15,878 nucleotides of DNA, from NCBI GenBank assembly GCA_964584255.1, contig CAZOZM010000025.1:1-15878 (forward strand). The letters run 5' to 3'. Within the stretch, counting starts at the first letter, position 1. Each line of letters begins with the position of its first letter. The notes under the pieces were generated by a model. It was given only the letters and a program-made list of their open reading frames with translations, was not told the DNA's origin and searched no databases. Shown one piece after another: positions 5,585 through 12,885 of the stretch. The position numbers and the translations under genes were made by a program. Source of the DNA: UBA3775 sp964584255. Its GTDB lineage: Bacteria; Bacillota; Clostridia; Lachnospirales; Lachnospiraceae.

Positions 5585-6562
5585 TTAAACTTCACTCCGG
5601 GATTTAAGCAGCAGGCCCGGGAAGCGATATGATGGTATTGCGCCCTCGTGCTGAACGCTTTCGGCGCAGAATCTGTTTGAAAAATCCAGACATTCCTGAA
5701 GAACTTTTTCGTCTGCATCGCAAAGACTGTCGGAAGTAATGCCCAGGTTTTGAAGCTTCCACAGGAAAGAACCGATAAATCCGTCACCTGCACCGGTGGT
5801 ATCGACTGCCTTTACCCTGATGGAAGGAGAAAATACCTTAAACTTCGGAGTATATGCATATGCACCATTTTCGCCGCAGGTATAGATAATCAGTTTCACA
5901 CCCGCTGAAAAAAGCAGTGGAGCAGCTTCGTCAATATTTTCCTTGTCGGTTATAAACTCAAGTTCCTCGTCAGATATCTTAAGAATGTCGCACAGAGGAA
6001 TGAATTCGTTAACTCTGCTTCTAAGTTTCTCCCTGTCGTTCCAAAGAGGAAATCTCAGATTAGGATCAAAGCTTATCAGCAGATTGTTTTTTTTGGCATA
6101 CCCGATGGCTTTTAAATGAGCATCCTTCATCGGAAAATCGCCAAGCGAAACGCTGCAGAAATGCAGCACAAAAGCGTCATGAAACAGGCGTTCGTCAATC
6201 TGCTCCGGAGAAAGAAGCATGTCTGCGGACGGTTTTCTGTAAAAAGTAAATGTCCGGTTGCCATCCTCGGATAGGCTGACAAAGGCGAGTGCGGTACAGG
6301 CTTCATCCGTAAAACTTATGGCAGAGGTGTCTATTCCAAAATCTGAAAGTTCCTTTGCCATCTTCATGCCGAAAGGGTCATTTCCAAGTTGGGTTATAAG
6401 AAGCGAGTCGCCACCGAGAGCGGAAAAAGCACCGCATACATTGGCAGGAGCGCCGCCCGCTTTCGGAGAAAATGCACTGACGTCACTGAAATCGCAACCG
6501 GTTCTGTCTGGGATAAAATCTATGAGAGCCTCACCTATTGCTATAAGTTTTTTATTCTCCAA
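5585..6562 (-). CDS. scrK: Fructokinase, PfkB/ribokinase family
   Basis: The 325-residue cytoplasmic sugar kinase should phosphorylate the fructose released by ScrB to fructose-6-phosphate. It has GEALIDFIP at the N-terminus, the first PfkB signature around GGAPANVCGAFSALGG (36-51), SFDPNLR (164-170), and the second signature DTTGAGDGFIGSFL (254-267), in which Asp260 is the predicted catalytic base. The length is normal. The start codon is TTG at 6560-6562, read as Met, chosen because GGAGG lies 9 nt upstream and the N-terminus then aligns with the family. The start overlaps the last 11 bases of scrB, so the two are probably translationally coupled. Substrate choice rests on operon context; PfkB kinases are hard to assign by sequence alone. 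Confidence 0.92.
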   Translation of the reverse strand: MENKKLIAIGEALIDFIPDRTGCDFSDVSAFSPKAGGAPANVCGAFSALGGDSLLITQLGNDPFGMKMAKELSDFGIDTSAISFTDEACTALAFVSLSEDGNRTFTFYRKPSADMLLSPEQIDERLFHDAFVLHFCSVSLGDFPMKDAHLKAIGYAKKNNLLISFDPNLRFPLWNDREKLRSRVNEFIPLCDILKISDEELEFITDKENIDEAAPLLFSAGVKLIIYTCGENGAYAYTPKFKVFSPSIRVKAVDTTGAGDGFIGSFLWKLQNLGITSDSLCDADEKVLQECLDFSNRFCAESVQHEGAIPSYRFPGLLLKSRSEV

Positions 6563-7901
6563 GGCAGTTTACCTCCATTTCCTTCAAATTGAAAACCGCA
6601 GCATTAATTCCGTGTACAGTGATTTTGACTTCGTTACCGTCAGGATACATTCGGCTGCCAAAAACAAGACTGCCGTCGTTAAGATATATTTCTATGGAGC
6701 TTCTGTCGGCAATGAGCTGTATGTTCCTGCAATCGTTCAGGGAGGCACGTCTGATTGTTCTGCCGCCACCGAAGGCAGGATTCGTAAAGCTCATTGTAAA
6801 AATCTGTCCGTCCCATTCAAGATGAAGAGAATTCTCAATATCAATATTAAACCTGCCGTTTACGTTTGCCGTAAGTTCGAAAGGCAGTGCAGACTCCAGA
6901 CATTCTCCGTCTGACAGCTTTTTTCTGTCCTGTCTCAGATTCAGAAGTTCAGTTACCGGATTTTGTAAAATCCGTCCGTTAATATCTGTTGATAACTCAC
7001 GGGGAATGGTGAGACAGTGTTGATAACCGAGTTTCGTTGTCGGATTCCCATAAGGAATATCGCCAATACCCATCCAGCCGATTAATATTCTTCTTCCGTC
7101 AGGAGCTTCAAAAGTCTGCGGAGCATAAAAATCAAATCCCATATCCCATTCAGTGAATTGACTAAGTCCGTCTTCATAAAGGAAGTATCCCGACTGGTAT
7201 ACATTCTGATATTTTAATTCTTCAGGTTTAAGCCCCTGAGGAGAGATGCTTAAATACTTATGGCCTTCCAGCTCAAACGCATCAGGACATTCCCACATGT
7301 ATCCGAAGTCAGCAACGGAAACATATTTGTCGTATTTCCAGTTTACGAGATCGTCGGAAGTATAAAACAACACGCATCCCCTGTCGTCGAGAGTTCTTGC
7401 ACCGAGTACTATGTGCCATTTTTCGTCTTCTTTCCACACTTTCGGATCACGCACATGGCAGGAGCAAAAGTCGGGATAGTCTTCGTTTCGAAGAAGTATT
7501 TCCTTTGGACTCACAGTTACCCCGTCCCGGCTCGTAACATGAATCACATTTGCACCACGTCCGCTGGTAATGAAATCATGATTACCGTCTTCTTTGACAT
7601 TTCCGGTATAAAAAATGTGGAGTGTGTCGTCGTAAACTACGGCACAGCCGGAATAAACACCGTCTTTGTCAGCTTTTGTGTCAGGGAAAAGAACCGTGCC
7701 GGTAAATTCCCATTTTATCAGGTCGGTGCTTCTGTAATGACCCCAGCATTTTCTGCCGCTGCCGTTAGGGCTGTTCGGAGAATACTGGAAATAAACATGA
7801 TAGAAGCCGTTAAAAAAACAGAGTCCGTTTGGATCATTCAGCCAGCCGTGAGGCGGCTCGAGATGGAGACTCTGTCTCCATTTGCCGTCGATATATGTCA
7901 T
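6552..7901 (-). CDS. scrB: Sucrose-6-phosphate hydrolase (GH32)
   Basis: The 449-residue glycoside hydrolase family 32 enzyme splits sucrose-6-phosphate into glucose-6-phosphate and fructose. The N-terminal five-bladed propeller carries all three catalytic signatures: WLNDPNG (20-26) with nucleophile Asp23, RDP (151-153) with transition-state stabiliser Asp152, and ECPD (204-207) with acid/base Glu204. The C-terminal beta-sandwich, about 320-449, includes SSIEIYLNDG. There is no signal peptide, so it acts in the cytoplasm, as expected when the substrate is phosphorylated on entry by a PTS. The ATG at 7899-7901 follows AAAGGAG, and only 3 nt separate it from the scrA stop. It overlaps scrK by 11 bp. 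Other GH32 specificities such as fructan hydrolysis are possible from sequence, but the scrA neighbour argues for sucrose-6-phosphate. Confidence 0.95.
   Translation of the reverse strand: MTYIDGKWRQSLHLEPPHGWLNDPNGLCFFNGFYHVYFQYSPNSPNGSGRKCWGHYRSTDLIKWEFTGTVLFPDTKADKDGVYSGCAVVYDDTLHIFYTGNVKEDGNHDFITSGRGANVIHVTSRDGVTVSPKEILLRNEDYPDFCSCHVRDPKVWKEDEKWHIVLGARTLDDRGCVLFYTSDDLVNWKYDKYVSVADFGYMWECPDAFELEGHKYLSISPQGLKPEELKYQNVYQSGYFLYEDGLSQFTEWDMGFDFYAPQTFEAPDGRRILIGWMGIGDIPYGNPTTKLGYQHCLTIPRELSTDINGRILQNPVTELLNLRQDRKKLSDGECLESALPFELTANVNGRFNIDIENSLHLEWDGQIFTMSFTNPAFGGGRTIRRASLNDCRNIQLIADRSSIEIYLNDGSLVFGSRMYPDGNEVKITVHGINAAVFNLKEMEVNCLGE
6572..6576 (-). promoter_or_regulatory. Ribosome binding site that fixes the scrK TTG start
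   Basis: GGAGG on the minus strand lies within the last codons of scrB and 9 nt before the TTG at 6560-6562. No ATG or GTG at a suitable distance competes with it. Confidence 0.7.
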
Positions 7902-7904
7902 AGA

Positions 7905-9794
7905 TTACTCCTTTGTTATTTTGAGAAGAACCGTGTTTTCATCAGTTTTTCCGGATGCAGTCTGTCTGATTTCCGAAAACTCGTCAGAGTTTGTTACGAT
8001 TACAGGTGTGATTGCGGAATAGCCTTTTGAGATGATAAAATCCTTGTCGAAGCTTAAGAGTGTCTGACCCTTTTTAACCCTGTCTCCCTCGGAAACATGA
8101 GCAGTAAAGCCTTCTCCGTTGAGCTCAACAGTATTGATTCCGACGTGGATGAGAAGCTCGGCTCCATTGTCGAGAATGAGACCGATGGCATGGTGTGTAT
8201 CAAAAACAGTTCCGACGGTTGCATCCTGAGGAGCAACAACTTTACCCAAAGCAGGATCTACGGCAGCACCCATTCCGAGTATTCCCTCTGCGAAAGTAGG
8301 GTCAGGAACTTCTGAAAGTGAAATTGCATTGCCGCTGACAGGTGAAAGGATTTCGCCGTCATCGTGGCTGACAGATTCAGTAGTTTCAGGTTCGCTATCC
8401 GTCTGAACCGTATTTTCATCAGCCGGAGCATCCTCTCTGATGCCCAATATCCATGAGATTGCAAATGCTACTGCAAAGGAAACGACGATTGTAAGAAGGT
8501 ATCCGGTGAAGGATGCTGAAGTTATGAGAAAACCGAAGAGTCCGGTAACACCGTTGGCTGTTGCATATACATTCATTATTGAAGCAAGAGCCCCACCGAA
8601 GGCGCCACCAATCATGCCGGCGATGAAAGGACGTACATATCGGATATTTACACCGAATATGGCCGGTTCGGTAATTCCCATGAAAGCTGAAAGTGATGCA
8701 GGAAGTGCCATTGCTTTGGTTTTTCTGTTTCTTGTTTTCAGTGCTACTGCGAGAGCTGCGGCACCCTGAGCAACGTTTGCTGCAGTTGCAATAGGCATCC
8801 ATGTGTTCATGCCGTTGTCGGCAAGCATCATCATTTCGATGGCGTTATACATGTGATGAACTCCGGCTACTACAGTAGGAGCATATACACCGCCCATAAT
8901 GAAAGAGCCGATTCCGAAAGGAATTGCGATGAGAATCTGAGCTCCGTTTAAAACCCATGTTTCAACCTGTGCAAATACAGGTCCGATAAGAGTGAGGCTT
9001 AAGAATCCCGTAACAAGGACGGATACAAGAGGAGTAACAAAAAGGTCCAGCATTTCAGGAACTTTCTTATGAAGTTTTTTCTCAATTACAGACATAAGCC
9101 ATACTGAAAGGATGACGGGAATAACATGTCCCTGATAACCTGTGTTCTGAATGTCCCATAATCCGAACCATGACCAGAGTGTTGAGGTCTCCGTGCCGCC
9201 GGCTACGGTCCAGGCGTTAACAAGGCTCGGATGAATCATTATCATACCGATAACTGCACCGAGATACTGGTTTCCGCCGAATATCTTAGCGGCAGAAATG
9301 GCTATCAGTATAGGAAGGAATGTGAGTGCCGTGTTGGAAAAGAGATTAAGCAGTCCGTAAATATAGGAATCGGACATTTCCGGGAATACCTGCACAAGGC
9401 CGCCTAACAGACCGTTTAAGAGGCCGGTGGCCACGATTGCAGGAATGATTGGTACAAAAATATCGCCAAGATTCTTTACTGCCCGTTTATACCAAGGAGA
9501 TTTGGCAGCGGCAGCTGCCTTAACATCTTCTTTAGAAGCAGCCTCAATACCGGCTTTGGCGATGAATTCGTCGTAAACCTTATTGACAGTACCGGTTCCG
9601 ATTATAATCTGGAGCTGTCCGGATGCTTCAAAAACACCCTTAACTCCGTCTATGTTCTCAAGTTCATCTTTTCTGATTTTTGAGTTGTCGGCTATGACAA
9701 AACGTAATCTGGTTGCACAGTGTGCAGCACTTGCGAGATTATCCTTTCCGCCAATGGCAGAGAGGATTTCGCCTGCGGTTTTAGCGTAATCCAT
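7905..9794 (-). CDS. scrA: Sucrose-specific PTS Enzyme IIBCA
   Basis: The 629-residue membrane permease transports and phosphorylates sucrose to sucrose-6-phosphate. Three PTS domains are fused in the order B-C-A. EIIB (about 1-90) has phosphocysteine Cys26 in HCATRLRF. EIIC (about 105-455) is polytopic, with GITEPAIFG (373-381) and other glucose-superfamily signatures. An acidic Thr/Ser/Glu linker (about 453-480) leads to an EIIA of the glucose (Crr) type (about 480-629) with His535 and phosphohistidine His550 in LLIHVGINTVELNGEGF. Because EIIA is fused, only HPr and EI are needed to complete the chain, and both are encoded downstream. The start at 9792-9794 follows GGGGGA. Trehalose or beta-glucoside permeases share this fold, but the adjoining scrB and scrK favour sucrose. 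Confidence 0.94.
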   Translation of the reverse strand: MDYAKTAGEILSAIGGKDNLASAAHCATRLRFVIADNSKIRKDELENIDGVKGVFEASGQLQIIIGTGTVNKVYDEFIAKAGIEAASKEDVKAAAAAKSPWYKRAVKNLGDIFVPIIPAIVATGLLNGLLGGLVQVFPEMSDSYIYGLLNLFSNTALTFLPILIAISAAKIFGGNQYLGAVIGMIMIHPSLVNAWTVAGGTETSTLWSWFGLWDIQNTGYQGHVIPVILSVWLMSVIEKKLHKKVPEMLDLFVTPLVSVLVTGFLSLTLIGPVFAQVETWVLNGAQILIAIPFGIGSFIMGGVYAPTVVAGVHHMYNAIEMMMLADNGMNTWMPIATAANVAQGAAALAVALKTRNRKTKAMALPASLSAFMGITEPAIFGVNIRYVRPFIAGMIGGAFGGALASIMNVYATANGVTGLFGFLITSASFTGYLLTIVVSFAVAFAISWILGIREDAPADENTVQTDSEPETTESVSHDDGEILSPVSGNAISLSEVPDPTFAEGILGMGAAVDPALGKVVAPQDATVGTVFDTHHAIGLILDNGAELLIHVGINTVELNGEGFTAHVSEGDRVKKGQTLLSFDKDFIISKGYSAITPVIVTNSDEFSEIRQTASGKTDENTVLLKITKE

Positions 9795-9837
9795 AAAATG
9801 TTCCCCCGTTTATGTTTTTTTGGTTTCATATACTTTG

Positions 9838-9851
9838 TGAAATCGATTTCA
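9838..9851. promoter_or_regulatory. LacI/CcpA-type operator of the scr operon
   Basis: TGAAATCGATTTCA is a perfect 14-bp palindrome with the central CG typical of LacI-family operators. It lies just downstream of the predicted transcription start of scrA, where bound protein would block RNA polymerase. It also fits every fixed position of the cre consensus TGWAANCGNTNWCA used by CcpA. Sequence alone does not decide between the neighbouring regulator and CcpA. Confidence 0.7.
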
Positions 9852-9863
9852 TATGTTGATTAG

Positions 9864-9892
9864 ATTATACAGCCACTTTGTGGTTGCGTCTA
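9864..9892 (-). promoter_or_regulatory. Predicted scrA operon promoter
   Basis: On the minus strand a perfect TATAAT (9864-9869) has a weak -35 box, TAGACG (9887-9892), 17 bp upstream. The start would be near 9857, giving a leader of about 60 nt. The poor -35 box leaves room for activator dependence. Confidence 0.55.
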
Positions 9893-10006
9893 TTGACAAA
9901 ACCTATTAAAAAATTGAAAAGAAATAGTTGGTTTCACACAGTTTCATATGTAATCCGACGCTTTTTTGTGCAAAAATCACAACAGGCTGGGAAGAGATGA
10001 AGTATG

Positions 10007-11008
10007 TTATCGGCTTTTCTCAGGAATGTTTGTAGACTCCCTTTCTACGATTTCGTAGTCAAGCTTCATTATTTTGGGAACAATTGAGGCTTTGCCGATG
10101 GAATTTAAAAGCATTTGAGCCGCCTCTATTCCGGCGGTTTTGTAATGCAGACGGGCGGAGGTGAGGGGAACGGCTGTTATCGTGCCGATTTTTGAGTCAC
10201 CGACACCGCATACCATAACGTCTTCAGGAACACGGAGTCCATGCTCCAGGCAGCAGCGTATTGCACCGGCAGCAATATTGTCGGTTGCACAGAAAATGCT
10301 GTCAGGATGGTTATTACCAGACAGAAGTCTTTGGGCGCAGATGTAACCGGAGTCTATATTAAAGTCAGCTGTTATACTGTTTGATTTTTCAAGTTTAATG
10401 CCATTGTCGGAGAGTGCCTTCAGAAAGCCCTTATGTCTTGACTCACCGGCAGCCTTATCGTCATCTGTAACGCCGATGTAGGCAGGGCGCACGGAACCTT
10501 TGCGCAGCATCAGCTCGGTAAGTGCATATGCCGCACCGTAGTCGTCGTGACTTACGCAGCTGAAACCTTTGAACTGCTGACCGACAATTACTACCGGGAT
10601 GTGCATCTTATTGAGCAGGGCTCTGTGGGTATCGGTGAAAATACTTGCGAGAAGGATTACGCCGTCTACCCTGTTCTGACGGAACAGATCGAGGTACTTT
10701 ATTTCCTCATTATAGTCATTTGCCGTGTTAACAAGAAGTATCTGATAGCCGTGTTTTGAGAGAATATAGCTTACTCCCTCCGTGATTCGGGCGCAGCTTT
10801 CACTGGAAAGTTTAGGGATAATTACGCCAACAAGCTTGGTAACCCTTGTTTTGATTGTCTGTGCCGAAAAACTCGGAGAGTAACCGGTCTCTTTAATGGC
10901 AGTTTCAATTTTTTCACGCTTATCATCTCCAAGATAGCCATTATTGAAGTATCTGCTGACAGCGGATTTTGATACGCCGGCATATTCGGCAAATTCTGAA
11001 ATGTTCAT
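10007..11008 (-). CDS. scrR: LacI-family transcriptional regulator, probable sucrose operon repressor
   Basis: The 333-residue protein has the LacI/GalR architecture. An N-terminal helix-turn-helix (MNISEFAEYAGVSKSAVSRY, about 1-20) and hinge region (about 46-58) precede a periplasmic-binding-protein-like effector domain beginning at KLVGVIIP. The conserved DDYGAAY (154-160) and CATDNIAAGAIR blocks are present. The hinge helix is unusual: the common NxxAR motif is replaced by SFSAQTIKTR. The gene ends 212 bp upstream of scrA on the same strand. That gap holds the palindromic operator and four TTTCAYAY motifs, so control of the scr operon, and perhaps of itself, is likely. The effector is unknown; sucrose, sucrose-6-phosphate or fructose are the usual ligands of ScrR-type proteins. 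The start follows GAAAGGAC. The symbol rests on context. Confidence 0.88.
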   Translation of the reverse strand: MNISEFAEYAGVSKSAVSRYFNNGYLGDDKREKIETAIKETGYSPSFSAQTIKTRVTKLVGVIIPKLSSESCARITEGVSYILSKHGYQILLVNTANDYNEEIKYLDLFRQNRVDGVILLASIFTDTHRALLNKMHIPVVIVGQQFKGFSCVSHDDYGAAYALTELMLRKGSVRPAYIGVTDDDKAAGESRHKGFLKALSDNGIKLEKSNSITADFNIDSGYICAQRLLSGNNHPDSIFCATDNIAAGAIRCCLEHGLRVPEDVMVCGVGDSKIGTITAVPLTSARLHYKTAGIEAAQMLLNSIGKASIVPKIMKLDYEIVERESTNIPEKSR

Positions 11009-11037
11009 AATAAAGTCCTTTCGTGTGGCAGGGAAAA

Positions 11038-11060
11038 TTTTTTTCCTCCGGTTCTGTCTC
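11038..11060. repeat. Hairpin between the ligase-like gene and scrR
   Basis: TCCGG-N8-CCGGA forms a 5-bp stem in the 58-bp gap. A T-rich tail follows only in the plus direction, where no gene needs ending. In the minus direction the tail is A-rich, so readthrough from the upstream gene into scrR is possible. Confidence 0.3.
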
Positions 11061-11066
11061 CGGATT

Positions 11067-12716
11067 TTATTTTTCGGTACGTTTTGTTACATCACGGCTT
11101 TTATCATACCGGTACATATATCCGGCGGTCAGTGCCGTGAAGATGAAGAAAACCGGGGTGGTTGCGGACTGAGCAATGTTTACGAAGCTCTGAACAAAAT
11201 ATCCGCATACCGGGAGGAGAAAAATGCATATGCGACTGTCGGTAAATGAGAATTTTACGGCACGGATAATAAGGCTTACCGTAAAAATAAGATAAAATCC
11301 GACACCCAAAATTCCGGATGTCATCAGGTATTGGAGCGGCTCGGAATGCACATTGTCATAAAGAACTCCGGTAGTGCCTACGAGAATGTCATAGTATTTT
11401 TCACTGAAAATGATATATATTGTTTCGGGTCCGTATCCGAAAAGCTTATTTATGAGATTCATCTGTTTGAAATCCTCAACGGAAAGATTCCATATGAAAC
11501 CGCGATAACTGCCGAAAGAGTCCTCAAACGGAAATTTCAGTATGAGGATACAGAATGTAAGACATATGGCGGCAAGAAGAATACACGATGAAATTTTACG
11601 GTTCTTCCTGCGGGTTACGGAATCCTCCACCGGGTCATTAAGCAGAGTTTGGATGTCATGACGGTTGATAAATGAAAAAACGGTTTTCTTTTCGAGGGTC
11701 GCGGCATCTGTTTCTTCGTTTCTGCCGACAGCCGGTGAACTACCGGCATCTGATTTTTTCATGAGAAGAAAGAGAATTACGGCCGCTGCCATAAATGCCG
11801 GGGCGGCATATGCAAGATAAGAAGCATGTGACTCGAAAAACAGAGTAAAGCCCTCGCCCTCACGGATTTCTACGCCCCGCTCCCTTCTGATTGCCGCGCC
11901 CTGCAGCAGAAGAAAGTCGCTTATCAGTCCGAGCGAGAGAGCTGCAAGAAGTCTTGAAATGTCTTTCCCGTAAAGATTTCCGGTAAATATAAGTACAAGA
12001 ACTGCGAAGAAAATGCCCAGATAAAAACTGTCGCTGTTTCCGGCCGTTCCGCCTGCGAAGCAGATCATGAGAGAAATTCCGGAGAGTATGCGAAGCCATT
12101 TTCCGGAAGCCTTGATGAAGCAGCAGAGTACGGCAGGAACACATAAACAAAGCCAGCTTGCGTAGATGTTACGGTTTCCTATTGTAGATATCATTCTTGC
12201 GACACTGGCAGCGGTTACGCCGTCATACATGCCTATCGGGTCAAATCCGAGATATTGAACGACTGCCGTCAGACTGACAAGGGCAGAGGATATACAGAAA
12301 ATACAGATAATGATGCCACCGCCAAAATAGCAGTTTCTTATTATAAAATAAACGAGCAGATAGAAAAACATACAGACAAGTCCGTTATAGCGGCCGTTTA
12401 TTCCTCCTGAGATACAGGCTGAAGGATAGTCAGACAGAAAAGTGGAGACAAGATTTATGATGACGAAGCCGATTAGGGCAAACTCCGTAATGGTGAAATT
12501 TTTGAAAAAAGATTTAAGTTCGCTTTCAAAGGAATCGTCTATGACCAGACTGATGGCGACGGAACATACATAAATAAGGCTTACGACCATGAAAAACAGC
12601 CACTTTTCCTGTGAAATGTTGAAATACATGTTCACGAAGAAAAGAGGGTGAAACAGAAGCATTATCAGAATATATATGAATGTATCAATATAACGGAATA
12701 TTCTGTATCGGTTCAT
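11067..12716 (-). CDS. O-antigen ligase/polymerase-like membrane protein (Wzy_C family)
   Basis: The 549-residue polytopic membrane protein has about 11-12 hydrophobic segments. It shows the loose signatures of the O-antigen ligase/Wzy superfamily: GNRNIYASW (180-188), SYRGFIWNLS (403-412) with a candidate functional Arg405, FGYGPE (426-431), and NVHSEPLQYLMTSGILGVGFY (455-475) with His457. A hydrophilic, Ser/Glu-rich loop at about 320-375 separates the two halves. In a Gram-positive host such proteins polymerise or attach surface polysaccharide or teichoic-type polymers rather than lipopolysaccharide. No glycosyltransferase or flippase is nearby, so the substrate is open. The ATG at 12714-12716 follows GAAAGGA. 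It diverges from the DUF3737 gene and lies 58 bp upstream of scrR on the same strand, perhaps cotranscribed. The family assignment is fairly sure; the reaction is not. Confidence 0.78.
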   Translation of the reverse strand: MNRYRIFRYIDTFIYILIMLLFHPLFFVNMYFNISQEKWLFFMVVSLIYVCSVAISLVIDDSFESELKSFFKNFTITEFALIGFVIINLVSTFLSDYPSACISGGINGRYNGLVCMFFYLLVYFIIRNCYFGGGIIICIFCISSALVSLTAVVQYLGFDPIGMYDGVTAASVARMISTIGNRNIYASWLCLCVPAVLCCFIKASGKWLRILSGISLMICFAGGTAGNSDSFYLGIFFAVLVLIFTGNLYGKDISRLLAALSLGLISDFLLLQGAAIRRERGVEIREGEGFTLFFESHASYLAYAAPAFMAAAVILFLLMKKSDAGSSPAVGRNEETDAATLEKKTVFSFINRHDIQTLLNDPVEDSVTRRKNRKISSCILLAAICLTFCILILKFPFEDSFGSYRGFIWNLSVEDFKQMNLINKLFGYGPETIYIIFSEKYYDILVGTTGVLYDNVHSEPLQYLMTSGILGVGFYLIFTVSLIIRAVKFSFTDSRICIFLLPVCGYFVQSFVNIAQSATTPVFFIFTALTAGYMYRYDKSRDVTKRTEK

Positions 12717-12731
12717 TTAGCCGTCCTTTCG

Positions 12732-12754
12732 GCAGATTCTTCACTGTAATCTGC
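12732..12754. repeat. 7-bp inverted repeat in the divergent intergenic region
   Basis: GCAGATT (12732-12738) and AATCTGC (12748-12754) flank a 9-nt spacer, 16 bp before the start of the ligase-like gene. In the plus direction it is followed by ATTTTGGTTTTT. It may be a leader hairpin or an operator for one of the divergent genes. Confidence 0.35.
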
Positions 12755-12792
12755 ATTTTGGTTTTTATCACACATTTTTTACATTTATTCTA

Positions 12793-12819
12793 TTGAAAGA
12801 ATAAGGAAAAAACTATAAA
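12793..12819 (+). promoter_or_regulatory. Possible promoter of the DUF3737 operon
   Basis: TTGAAA (12793-12798) and TATAAA (12814-12819) are separated by 15 bp, slightly short of ideal. Transcription would start near 12826, 60 nt before the chosen start codon. Confidence 0.4.
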
Positions 12820-12885
12820 ATTTATTGAAGTATAACATTGAAGCTGACAAAAAGCAATTATGGGGCATTAAGAATGGAGGCATTT

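Larger units (their letters stand above)
9824..9949. repeat. Four TTTCAYAY motifs around the scr promoter
   Basis: TTTCATAT occurs at 9824-9831, 9847-9854 and 9942-9949, and TTTCACAC at 9932-9939. The second copy is one arm of the 14-bp palindrome. The pair at 9932 and 9942 is spaced by 10 bp, one helical turn. Such half-site arrays suggest cooperative regulator binding or a looping operator upstream of the promoter. Confidence 0.45.

Noticed and set aside
7260..8030. 256-codon plus-strand reading frame opposite scrB and scrA
   Set aside because: It is antisense to two genes with full catalytic motifs, has no ribosome binding site and a product with no recognisable domain. It is a shadow of scrB and scrA codons.
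8419..8802. Cys/Ser/Arg-rich minus-strand frame inside scrA
   Set aside because: It is an alternative frame of the EIIC domain. The odd composition comes from reading hydrophobic codons out of phase.
12838..12885. Upstream ATG (12838) as the DUF3737 start
   Set aside because: No ribosome binding site precedes it, and the extra 16 residues do not resemble the family. GGAGG stands before 12886.
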